From: UBA6170 sp034429975
GTDB taxonomy: Bacteria; Chloroflexota; Anaerolineae; Anaerolineales; Anaerolineaceae
NCBI GenBank assembly: GCA_034429975.1
Contig: DAOUFM010000001.1
Coordinates: forward strand, 1-13,432
Length of the DNA: 13,432 bases
Direction: 5' to 3'
Numbering within the stretch: the first letter of the stretch is position 1; every line of letters begins with the position of its first letter. The translations under genes were made by a program, and so were the position numbers. Below are positions 5,607 through 13,361 of the stretch, piece after piece. The notes below the pieces were generated by a model. It saw only the letters and a list, made by a program, of their open reading frames with translations, was not told the DNA's origin and did not search any database.

Positions 5607-7889
5607 ATGCCTTCCATTCAAACCCCTCCTACTTCACATCCTTTTAGCCCCTCTGTTCAAATTTCTATCAATTCTGCACCCTTTTCTATACAATTGAAAG
5701 ACTTCTCCACCGCCTCGATTCCGCGCTTCGACTGGCACACCCTTAGAGTTCGCCGGGCGGGAAAATGGCAGGAATGTTTTTCTGCAGATATTCAACCCAC
5801 CAAAAATGGCTGGACCATACAATTCCACCCAATTGAAGAGTCTGCCTGCCTGATCACTGCCACGCTTACTCTTTCCGACAACCTTCTTCAGGTGGAAATC
5901 TCCACGACTCATGACTCCATCGATGCGTTGGCTGTCGATTTTGCCTCGCAACCAGATGAGCATTACCTTGGTTTTGGTGAGCGCTTTAACCGCATCGACC
6001 AGCGCGGGCAGGAGATTGACCTGCAGGTAGTCAATGGTGCTTCGGGCGGGTTAACCTACAAACCCATTCCGTTCTATATGTCATCCGCCGGGTATGGCCT
6101 ACGCCTGCTGACCTCTTACCGCAGCAAGGTACGGCTGGCTTGCTATGATGACCCGGGTGTGGTTTCCATCCGCACAGAAAGCAATCAACTCAGCTTCCAG
6201 GTCTGGAGCGGGAAACCTTTTGCAGAATTACTGACCCGCTATACCCAATTATTAGGGCGACCGCTCTACCAACCGCCCGCCTGGATCTTCGGACCCTGGA
6301 AATCGCGCGATTGGACAGCCGAGACACAGGCAACTGTTGAAGAGGATTTGCGTCTGCCGCGCCAGTTGAATTTGCCCGAGACGGTTAAGCTGATCGATGC
6401 TGCCTGGGAAGCACAATTGAATGACTTTGAATTCAACAGCAACTTCCCCGACCCGCAAGGGATGGTGGCGGAAGCCCGTAAACTCGGCTATCGGATTGTG
6501 ATCTGGGTAGCCCCCTGGATCGTTAAATCACCAGCCAATCAGGAGATTTATGATTTCTGCGCCCAACAGGGGTTTTTGATTAAAGACCCTGCCGGGCAGC
6601 CGTATGTTCACCGTCTGGGCAACAGTCCTGGTTTTCTGGGCACCTGTCTGGACTTTACCAATCCAGAAACGGTCACCTGGTGGCAATCAAAGATTGAGAA
6701 ACTAACGCAGATGGGTTTTGATGGTTTTAAAACCGATTTTGGCGAACAGGTACCCGAGGACGCCGTCTTCTATAACGGAAAAACTGGCAAGGAGATGCAC
6801 AATCTCTACCCTGTGATCTACAACCAGATCACCTACGAAGCGATGCAGCGCCACACCCACGGTATCCTGCTGGCGCGCTCGGCCTGGGATAGCTCGCAGC
6901 CGTATTGCGCCCTGTTCGGCGGCGACCAGAGCTCCGATTTTGGGCCGGCTACCGGGCTGCCCAGCATCATTAAATCGGCCCAGAATGCCGGACTTTCTGG
7001 TTTTCCGTTCTACGCAAGCGATATCGGGGGTTATTTCGGCCAGCCTACCGAGCAAATCTTTGCACGCTGGATTGCCTTCGGCGCTTTCCTGCCGATCATG
7101 CAGTTGCACGGGTTGGGATGCCGTGAGCCGTGGAAGTTTTCACCCCAAATTCTCGATCTTTATCGTCATTTTGCCCGGGTTCACACTGATCTCTTTCCTT
7201 ATATCTATACCCACGCTCTGGAAGCCGCCAACAGCGGAATCCCAATCGTGCGCGCGTTGGCATTTGAGTACCCGGATGACCCGGATGTCTGGGATACGTT
7301 GATCGAACTGCAATATTGCTTCGGACGCGATTTGCTGGTTTCACCGGTCTACTCCGGGCACAGTCATGAGTGGGGTCTCTACCTTCCAGCCGGCGACTGG
7401 CGCGATTTCTGGACCGGAGCAGCCTATCGCGGCGGGCAACCCATCACCGTAGAAGCTGGTCTGGAGGATTTACCGGTATTCGCGCGGGCTGGCGCCATCA
7501 TCCCATTGCTGGATCCATCGGCTGATACCCTCCTGCCAGTAATGGACGAGCCAGAGATCAAGGTAGCCGGGAATGATCTGCGTCTGCAAATTTATCCCGG
7601 AGCAGATGGCGAGTTTCAACTTTACGACGGGAGTCATTTCAGTTGGCAGGAATCCAACCGCACTTTAACCATCCAGAGCCAACCGTTGGATCGTTGGGTA
7701 TCGGTCCGAATGATGGCTGAATATCTATCTTTCTTACAGATAATCGATGATAACGGGGCGATCCTTTCATATGAAACAACCAACCTGAATGGTGAGCCCG
7801 ATCATATTCGTTTAAGAGCCCTGAAAAATCAAACAATTCAGGTACGCTATTCACAAAGGACGAGCTATGCCAAGAATTTCAGAGAATAA
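5607..7889 (+). CDS. GH31 alpha-glycosidase (alpha-xylosidase/alpha-glucosidase-like)
   Basis: This 760-residue GH31 enzyme would cleave alpha-glycosidic bonds from the non-reducing end with retention. It has an N-terminal beta-sandwich with GFGERF (122-127) and a catalytic barrel from about 240 to 560. The nucleophile is Asp377 in FKTDFGE and the acid/base is Asp440 in FGGDQSSDFG, followed by GLSGFPFYASDIGGY. C-terminal beta domains follow. Overall it resembles YicI-type alpha-xylosidases, but the pocket loop reads IDAAW (263-267) where YicI has FDCFW, so specificity may differ. It lacks the Arg/Trp insertion of sulfoquinovosidases. No signal peptide is visible, so it should act on imported substrate. 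ATG 5607 has AAGGA at 5596-5600; an in-frame TTG at 5562 lies inside the operator and is not the start. It is the first gene of the operon and overlaps the regulator gene by 23 nt. Confidence 0.93.
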   Translation: MPSIQTPPTSHPFSPSVQISINSAPFSIQLKDFSTASIPRFDWHTLRVRRAGKWQECFSADIQPTKNGWTIQFHPIEESACLITATLTLSDNLLQVEISTTHDSIDALAVDFASQPDEHYLGFGERFNRIDQRGQEIDLQVVNGASGGLTYKPIPFYMSSAGYGLRLLTSYRSKVRLACYDDPGVVSIRTESNQLSFQVWSGKPFAELLTRYTQLLGRPLYQPPAWIFGPWKSRDWTAETQATVEEDLRLPRQLNLPETVKLIDAAWEAQLNDFEFNSNFPDPQGMVAEARKLGYRIVIWVAPWIVKSPANQEIYDFCAQQGFLIKDPAGQPYVHRLGNSPGFLGTCLDFTNPETVTWWQSKIEKLTQMGFDGFKTDFGEQVPEDAVFYNGKTGKEMHNLYPVIYNQITYEAMQRHTHGILLARSAWDSSQPYCALFGGDQSSDFGPATGLPSIIKSAQNAGLSGFPFYASDIGGYFGQPTEQIFARWIAFGAFLPIMQLHGLGCREPWKFSPQILDLYRHFARVHTDLFPYIYTHALEAANSGIPIVRALAFEYPDDPDVWDTLIELQYCFGRDLLVSPVYSGHSHEWGLYLPAGDWRDFWTGAAYRGGQPITVEAGLEDLPVFARAGAIIPLLDPSADTLLPVMDEPEIKVAGNDLRLQIYPGADGEFQLYDGSHFSWQESNRTLTIQSQPLDRWVSVRMMAEYLSFLQIIDDNGAILSYETTNLNGEPDHIRLRALKNQTIQVRYSQRTSYAKNFRE

Positions 7890-8601
7890 TGACTGGCACC
7901 AAACCTTATCTCCAATCAAATCGCAAACATTGCTGGCGGATCAGGTCTATCACAACCTCTCCCACGCCATATTGACCCGGCAGATCAAGCCTGGCCAGCA
8001 TCTGGTGGAGCAGCCCCTCGCGGATCAGCTCTCGGTCAGCCGTATTTCGGTGCGGGAAGCCATCCGTCGCCTGGCGCAGGATGGCTTGGTGGAGATAATC
8101 CCCTCACGTGGTTCTTTTGTGGTCAACCTGACCGCAGAGGATGTCAGAGAGATCTACCAGTTGCGCTCGGCGCTTGAAATTATCGCGCTGAAAGAGATCA
8201 TGACCAAGCAAGCGCATCCAAATTTTGCCGCACTGGATCAGATTATCACAAAAATGATCGCTTTGGAGCAAAAGGAAGATCGTTTACAGGGTGCAACGCT
8301 GGATAACCAGTTCCACCGCACGCTTATGGGTCTTTCCGGACTGGAACGCACCGTCCGCATCTGGGAACAGATGTCCACCCAGATCACGATGGTGATTTAT
8401 ACTGTCAGCAGTCGCTACCCTTCTTACCAGGGATTGGTGGAACGGCATGCCAAAATGGTGCATTTAATCCGTTCCGGCGATTACGATAAAGCCCGAGAAT
8501 ATCTACAGGATCACATCCAGGAAGGGGCAAAATTATTACTGGATGCCATGCTTGAATACAATGAGGAAAACGAGGAGGAAGAGAATAAAAATGAAGATTA
8601 A
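7867..8601 (+). CDS. GntR-family transcriptional regulator, FadR subfamily (FCD domain)
   Basis: This 244-residue DNA-binding regulator has an N-terminal winged helix (about 20-86), with recognition helix VSRISVREAIRRL (57-69) and wing SRGSFVV. An all-helical FCD ligand domain follows (about 90-225). FCD metal/ligand residues are visible in DNQFHRTL, ERHAKM and DHIQEG. FCD regulators often sense sugar acids or sugar phosphates. Start 7867 is preceded by AAAGGA and lies inside the end of the GH31 gene, so translation is probably coupled. The likely operator is the GTATAC array at 5562-5585, which would make it an autoregulated repressor of its own operon. The Glu/Asn-rich last residues are encoded by the AGGAGGAAGAG ribosome binding region of the next gene, and the two reading frames overlap by 11 nt. 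Confidence 0.92.
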   Translation: MPRISENNDWHQTLSPIKSQTLLADQVYHNLSHAILTRQIKPGQHLVEQPLADQLSVSRISVREAIRRLAQDGLVEIIPSRGSFVVNLTAEDVREIYQLRSALEIIALKEIMTKQAHPNFAALDQIITKMIALEQKEDRLQGATLDNQFHRTLMGLSGLERTVRIWEQMSTQITMVIYTVSSRYPSYQGLVERHAKMVHLIRSGDYDKAREYLQDHIQEGAKLLLDAMLEYNEENEEEENKNED

Positions 8602-9745
8602 TCAAATTGAATGCAGTCTGATTGAGTTCCCCTTGCCGGCTCCCCTGCGCCCAGCCTGGGCACCGGGACGGGTATTTACTACCACCAATTGCACTTTATT
8701 GCGCGTACACACCGACGAAGGAGTCAGTGGTGTTGGCGCAGGCCCGGAAGTGGGCATGCTGGGGATCAATACCTTTGCCGACCTGGTCACCCCTTACATT
8801 CTGGGCAAAGACCCTTTCATGGTTGAACAGATCAGCCCATATTTACGCGTGGCTGCCCGGGATGGTAGTTACCCCTGGGCATTTGAAATGGCAGTCTGGG
8901 ATATTATCGGCAAGGCAACCAAACAGCCGGTTTATCGCTTGTGGGGCGGTTTCCAGCAACGTATGCCAGCCTATGCCAGCCTGGCGGAAGTCCCCTCGCC
9001 CGAGGAACAGGTGGACCGTATCCACTTGCTGTGCAGCAGTGGGATGCGCGCCTTCAAATTACGCTTACGCCGGCCGACCATCAAAGAGGATATCGCCCTG
9101 GTAGAACATGTCCGTTCGGTGTTTGGTGATGAGATCGACCTGATGGTGGACGCCAACCAGGCGCATGTAATGCCCTCACCCAACCCGATTGGCGCCTGGA
9201 GCTATCATGACGCTTTGACCATCGCCCGCGCCATGCAGGATCTGAACGTCCTCTGGTTGGAAGAACCCCTCCCGCGCTACAATATGCACCAATTGGCGCA
9301 GTTAACCGCGGCCGTCGATATCCCCATCGCCGGGGGTGAACTGAATATCGGTTTACACGAATATAAGACTCTGGTGGACATGAATTGTTATGACATCATT
9401 CAGGCTGATGCGGCTTTCTCAGAAGGGATTTTCCAGTTGCGCAAAGTCGCTGCCCTAGCAGAAATGGCTTACAAAAAATTCATCCCGCACACCTGGTCAA
9501 ACGGGATCGGGCTGGCAGCTAATCTTCAACTGGCAGCCTCCCTGCCGAACTGCCCCTGGTTCGAATTCCCGGTAGATCCACCCGGCTGGACGGTGGAAGC
9601 GCGCGATTTCATGCTAGCAGAACCTTTCCGGGTTGACGCAGATGGTAGCATCTCTTTGAGCGATTTGCCCGGTTTAGGCCTGGTGCTGGACGAACACGCC
9701 ATTCAGAAACACACCAAATATCATTGGATTAGTGATAAGGGGTAA
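8591..9745 (+). CDS. Enolase-superfamily sugar-acid dehydratase (mandelate racemase subgroup)
   Basis: This is a 384-residue enolase-superfamily enzyme of the mandelate racemase/muconate lactonising group, probably dehydrating an aldonate or uronate-derived acid to a 2-keto-3-deoxy acid. An N-terminal capping domain precedes the barrel. Metal ligands are Asp187 (VDANQ), Glu224 (LEEP) and Glu250 (GGEL). Asp273 and His300 (PHTWSNGIG) form the general-base dyad at the mandelate racemase spacing. The second catalytic position is KLR (Lys156/Arg158) rather than the usual KxK. The start is ATG 8591, with AGGAGGAAGAG upstream at 8573-8583; a longer in-frame start at 8543 lies deep in the regulator gene and adds a non-family N-terminus. 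Substrate unknown. No sugar dehydrogenase that would make its acid substrate is encoded in the window. Confidence 0.9.
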   Translation: MKINQIECSLIEFPLPAPLRPAWAPGRVFTTTNCTLLRVHTDEGVSGVGAGPEVGMLGINTFADLVTPYILGKDPFMVEQISPYLRVAARDGSYPWAFEMAVWDIIGKATKQPVYRLWGGFQQRMPAYASLAEVPSPEEQVDRIHLLCSSGMRAFKLRLRRPTIKEDIALVEHVRSVFGDEIDLMVDANQAHVMPSPNPIGAWSYHDALTIARAMQDLNVLWLEEPLPRYNMHQLAQLTAAVDIPIAGGELNIGLHEYKTLVDMNCYDIIQADAAFSEGIFQLRKVAALAEMAYKKFIPHTWSNGIGLAANLQLAASLPNCPWFEFPVDPPGWTVEARDFMLAEPFRVDADGSISLSDLPGLGLVLDEHAIQKHTKYHWISDKG

Positions 9746-9747
9746 AG

Positions 9748-11004
9748 ATGTACACAGAAGATACTTTAGACCAAGCTATTTTTGAACTTGCCCTGGTTCC
9801 ACGAGAAAAACGAAAATCACTGGCGGTTCAGATCCTGAACCTGACTTGGGAAAATGGGCTCTACCCGGCATCGATTACGCCGGTTTATCGGGCGTTGGGA
9901 CAAAACGAACTGGCGCCTATGACCATCCCGGCTTTCAATGTGCGCGGGCTCACCTATCCCCTCGCCCGGGCAATCTGGCGGGTGGCACTGCAGCAGCAAT
10001 GTGGTCCTATCATCTTTGAACTAGCCCCCTCTGAATCCACCGGCTGTGACCAGACCTTCGAGGAATATGCTGCAATGGTGATGGCGGCGGCCTTCAAAGA
10101 AGGGTATCGCGGTCCCGTGTTTTTGCAGGGCGATCATTTCAGCCTGGAAAGCACTGAAGATCTTAAACGACTGGAGAATCTGGCTCATGAAGTGATTGAA
10201 AGTGGTTTTTACCAGATCGATATTGACGGTTCACACCTGTTTAACACCGAAGCAAAAAAATTAACCGATTTTCACGCTCCCAACGCCCAACTGAGCGCTC
10301 AACTGATCACAGCCCTGCGCCAAATGCAACCCAAAGACGTGCATTTAACCCTGGGTGGCGAAGTAGGAGAAATTGGCGGACGGAATACCACCATCGCTGA
10401 TCTGGAAGCCTTTTATGCCTTGCTCAACCAATCTCTCCCAACCGGTGTCGCGGGGCTGGATAAAGTCAGCGCGCAAACCGGCACCACCCATAGTGGTATC
10501 GTCTTACCGGATGGCACCACCGGCCGCATGTCGGTCGATTTTGACCTGATCGCCCACCTTTCTCAACAGGCACGTGAATTTGGCTGGTCCGGGATGGTGC
10601 AGCACGGTGCTTCCACTTTACAATTTGAAGATCTGGCTAAATTACCAGCAGCCGGCGTGGTGGAGGTACATTTAGCCACTCAGATCCAGAACATCCTTTT
10701 TGATCACCCGGCTTTCCCCCAAAACTTACGTGAACAGATGAAGCGCGAACTGGTCGGTTCTGCCCGCGGGGCTGAGGGAGATCACCTGAAGGATTCAGAA
10801 CAGTTGAGTGAAGCGCAAAGATTCTACCAGGCGCGCTGGTCTGCCTGGGGCACTTATAAAAAACAGCTCTGGGAACTCCCCACCAGTTCCCTAACAAAAA
10901 TTAGCGACAGCCTGGCAGAATGGGCGACTCATATCTTCCAATCCTTACGAGTTACCAATCGCAGTCAGGTGCTGAGGGATTATTTCCCCGGGAGGCCGCA
11001 ATGA
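9748..11004 (+). CDS. Class II (zinc) aldolase, fructose/tagatose-bisphosphate aldolase family, extended form
   Basis: This 418-residue class II aldolase probably cleaves a ketose phosphate to dihydroxyacetone phosphate and an aldehyde. Family motifs occur in order: IPAFNVRG (60-67), GDHFS with His130, IDIDGSHL, GEVGEIGG (Glu205, Glu208), TGTTHSG with His248, VQHGAST with His286, and VEVHLATQ. The His130/248/286 spacing (118, 38) matches E. coli class II FBA His110/226/264 (116, 38), so zinc and catalysis look intact. It is longer than FBA because of about 40 extra N-terminal residues and a C-terminal tail; the length is close to GatZ/KbaZ (about 420). The start lies two nt after the dehydratase stop with AAGGGG overlapping that stop. 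It sits beside a sugar kinase and an isomerase, as expected for an isomerase-kinase-aldolase route. Substrate unknown. Confidence 0.88.
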   Translation: MYTEDTLDQAIFELALVPREKRKSLAVQILNLTWENGLYPASITPVYRALGQNELAPMTIPAFNVRGLTYPLARAIWRVALQQQCGPIIFELAPSESTGCDQTFEEYAAMVMAAAFKEGYRGPVFLQGDHFSLESTEDLKRLENLAHEVIESGFYQIDIDGSHLFNTEAKKLTDFHAPNAQLSAQLITALRQMQPKDVHLTLGGEVGEIGGRNTTIADLEAFYALLNQSLPTGVAGLDKVSAQTGTTHSGIVLPDGTTGRMSVDFDLIAHLSQQAREFGWSGMVQHGASTLQFEDLAKLPAAGVVEVHLATQIQNILFDHPAFPQNLREQMKRELVGSARGAEGDHLKDSEQLSEAQRFYQARWSAWGTYKKQLWELPTSSLTKISDSLAEWATHIFQSLRVTNRSQVLRDYFPGRPQ

Positions 11005-11918
11005 TTCACTATGATGTGGTCGGTTTAGGTCTGGCAACGCTGGATATTTTAGCCCTGACCCCACGCCTGCCAGAATCCAACGATTGTTTCCCGATTGCTG
11101 CCCTGGAAATGCAAGGCGGCGGTCCGGTCGCCACAGCACTAGTGGCACTTTCAAAATTGGGCGCGAACTGTAATTACCTGGGTTCTTTCGCTGGCGATGA
11201 TACAGCTCTGCAAATCATGGCTGAGTTACGCCGCTATGGAATCGACAGCGAACATTCCCCCCGGCGCGCGAAAGGCGTTTCTTCTGCTTCAGTCATTCTG
11301 GTGGAAGAAAGCAACGGCCAACGCGCAATCCTGTTCCAGAAATCCACTGCCCGGGATCTGGAACCAGAAGAAGTTCCCGAGCATTTGATCACCAACGCTC
11401 GGGCATTACACCTAGATGGATTTTTCACACCAGCTGCCCTGCGGGCTGCTAAAATCGCCCGCGAACACGGCGTGCTGGTGTCATTTGATGGTGGCGCCGG
11501 TGAATTGATGTGGGACGAATTAACCGAACTGCTCCCCCTGGTTGATAACATGGTGGTAGCGAAAAAATTTGCTCACCAAACCACCGGCGAGGAGAATGTC
11601 CTGGCTGCTGGAGCAGCCTTGCTGAATACCTACAAAAATCAGCAGGTGGTCATTACAGATGGCGAAAATGGCGCCTGGTATTGGGATGAACACACCCATT
11701 TCCATCAGCCAGCTTTTAAGGTGGAGGTGGTTGATACCACAGGCGCCGGCGATACTTTTCACGGAGCTTATCTGTATGCCTGTCTGCAAGCTGGTTGGAG
11801 TGCTCCATACCGGCTCCGTTTTGCCAGTGCCGTCGCAGCTTTGAAATGTACCCGTCTGGGTGGTAGAAAAGGCATCCCGACGCTAGCGGAAACAATGGAA
11901 TTTTTAAATTCACAATAA
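11001..11918 (+). CDS. PfkB/ribokinase-family sugar kinase
   Basis: This is a 305-residue cytoplasmic sugar kinase that transfers phosphate from ATP to a sugar, most likely the ketose that the neighbouring aldolase cleaves. The N-terminal PfkB signature is GGGPVATALVALSKLGA (from residue 39). The C-terminal signature is DTTGAGDTFHGAY, with catalytic Asp251 and its anion hole. The start at 11001 overlaps the aldolase stop as ATGA and has GGGAGG at 10990-10995. An in-frame ATG at 10920 would reach into the aldolase gene and is unlikely. The family covers fructokinases, ribokinases, 1-phosphofructokinases and sulfofructose kinases, so the sugar cannot be named. Confidence 0.92.
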   Translation: MIHYDVVGLGLATLDILALTPRLPESNDCFPIAALEMQGGGPVATALVALSKLGANCNYLGSFAGDDTALQIMAELRRYGIDSEHSPRRAKGVSSASVILVEESNGQRAILFQKSTARDLEPEEVPEHLITNARALHLDGFFTPAALRAAKIAREHGVLVSFDGGAGELMWDELTELLPLVDNMVVAKKFAHQTTGEENVLAAGAALLNTYKNQQVVITDGENGAWYWDEHTHFHQPAFKVEVVDTTGAGDTFHGAYLYACLQAGWSAPYRLRFASAVAALKCTRLGGRKGIPTLAETMEFLNSQ

Positions 11919-11951
11919 GCAATCTGATGTTTATTAATTGAAAGGATTTTT

Positions 11952-13274
11952 ATGGGAAAAGAAAAACTAGCAAATGTTGGTCTCATCTCAGTTGGTGTTC
12001 CCTGGTTCGATCAGGTAGTCGCCAGCCGGAACCTGACAGAAACTCGCAATTGGCTGGCAAAGTTTTGGAATGTGGTTGGACCGCAAGAGGTTATCAATGA
12101 CCTGCCTGCCCTGGAAAGTGCATTACAGGATTTCCAGACCAAGACCCAACCGCAGGTGCTGGTACTGCAGATTGGCACCTTCCCGGATGGCGAAGTCCCT
12201 TTGCGTATCGCCGAACGAATTCGCGTCCCACTCATCATCCACTCCTTACCCGAACCAGAAATCGAGCAGCGCATCGCGATTAACAGCCTGTGCGGAGCCA
12301 ACCTGACCACCTTCACCCTGACCGAGATGGGTTTTGCGCATAAAGCCATCCACGGGTTTGTCAGTGATCCTATCGTTCAACAGCAGATGAGCGCTTACAT
12401 TCGCGCTGGGTTGACCCTGGCAGCCTTGAAAGACCAACGCATTGGGCTGATCGGTTTTCGCGCCCCCGGGTTTTACCCCTGTGTCTTCGATGAACTCCTC
12501 ATCCGGCGCACCTTTGGCGTGGGCATTGACCATATTCCCCTGAGTGAAGTGGTCCTGGAACTGCAAAAGGGCGAGCGACATCCTATTCCGGTTTCCGAAT
12601 TTCCCACCGTTGAAGGTGGACGGCTGGGAACTGATTCGGTGGAAGCCATCCAGAAATATTACACCGCTTTGCGAACTGTCCTGGAACGTAACGGGCACGG
12701 TCTATTCGCTATCAAAGACTGGCCGGAGATCATGGGCCTGGAAGATCCGGGTGGGATCTGGCCTGGGCTGGGTTGGCTGCTGGATGAAGGCAATTTATTG
12801 GCGCCCGAAGGCGATGTCAATGCTGCCCTCACGATGGCAATCCTGCATGGATTGACCGCCACCACACCCTTCTTTGCCGATATCAGCGCCTGGGATGATC
12901 GGACGCAGGCATTGGCACTCTGGCATTATGGTGGTGCCCCCAGTCTGGCACAGTGTCCAGCGGACGTCCGCTATGGTGAAGAAGGCCGCGAGGTGCAATT
13001 CACCCTTAAATCAGGCCGCGGTACATTGGTGCGTTTCGGTTACCACCAGCAGCAATTCCGTATTCTGGCAATCAACGTCGAAATCCTGGACAAAAAAGTG
13101 CAGTTACGACGCGCCGGCGGATGGGCACACACCCTCAACCGCCCCGCCCGAGAGGTCGTCCAGACGATGCTGGATGACGGCTGGGAACATCACGTTGTCC
13201 TCACCTACGGAGACGTCCTGCCGGAACTGCGTGCCATCGCGCGCTTTACCGGTATACCCCTGACAGAACTCTAA
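11952..13274 (+). CDS. L-fucose/L-arabinose isomerase-fold protein (FucI-like, COG2407 type)
   Basis: This 440-residue ketol isomerase of the FucI fold would interconvert an aldose and its ketose using a divalent metal. Glu286 (APEGDVNAALTM) and Asp310 (FFADISAWDD) keep the 24-residue spacing of E. coli FucI Glu337/Asp361. The C-terminal GWEHHV (His413/His414) supplies the third ligand region, and IKDWPEI is the usual strand before the metal site. It is shorter than E. coli FucI (about 590 residues) and resembles the compact FucI-related isomerases. AAAGGA at 11941-11946 sets the start, 33 nt after the kinase. It is the last gene of the operon, although chemically it would act first on the free sugar. 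Specificity is unknown; arabinose, fucose, deoxy- or sulfo-sugars are all possible. Confidence 0.9.
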   Translation: MGKEKLANVGLISVGVPWFDQVVASRNLTETRNWLAKFWNVVGPQEVINDLPALESALQDFQTKTQPQVLVLQIGTFPDGEVPLRIAERIRVPLIIHSLPEPEIEQRIAINSLCGANLTTFTLTEMGFAHKAIHGFVSDPIVQQQMSAYIRAGLTLAALKDQRIGLIGFRAPGFYPCVFDELLIRRTFGVGIDHIPLSEVVLELQKGERHPIPVSEFPTVEGGRLGTDSVEAIQKYYTALRTVLERNGHGLFAIKDWPEIMGLEDPGGIWPGLGWLLDEGNLLAPEGDVNAALTMAILHGLTATTPFFADISAWDDRTQALALWHYGGAPSLAQCPADVRYGEEGREVQFTLKSGRGTLVRFGYHQQQFRILAINVEILDKKVQLRRAGGWAHTLNRPAREVVQTMLDDGWEHHVVLTYGDVLPELRAIARFTGIPLTEL

Positions 13275-13283
13275 TATCCTCCC

Positions 13284-13361
13284 CCCGGGTTCGGATGGAT
13301 CGCCAATGCAACCAACACTGTTACCGATCAGACCCCTTCAAAATCCGAACCCGGGATTTTT
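13284..13361 (+). terminator. Rho-independent-type terminator of the GH31 operon, large loop
   Basis: CCCGGGTTCGGAT (13284-13296) and ATCCGAACCCGGG (13343-13355) form a perfect 13-bp stem, followed by a T5 run (13357-13361) and further Ts. It begins nine nt after the isomerase stop. The 46-nt loop is unusually long but has a small internal pair GATCG/CGATC that could shorten it. It ends the six-gene operon. The 71 bases beyond it show no supported feature. Confidence 0.75.

Noticed and set aside
5607..13274. Sulfoquinovose catabolism (GH31 plus FucI-like isomerase, PfkB kinase and zinc aldolase resembles a sulfo-EMP-type layout)
   Set aside because: The GH31 sequence lacks the Arg/Trp sulfonate-binding motif segment of sulfoquinovosidases and follows the alpha-xylosidase pattern instead. 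No sulfolactaldehyde dehydrogenase or reductase or sulfonate exporter is present. Not excluded for the isomerase, kinase and aldolase, but not supported enough to call.
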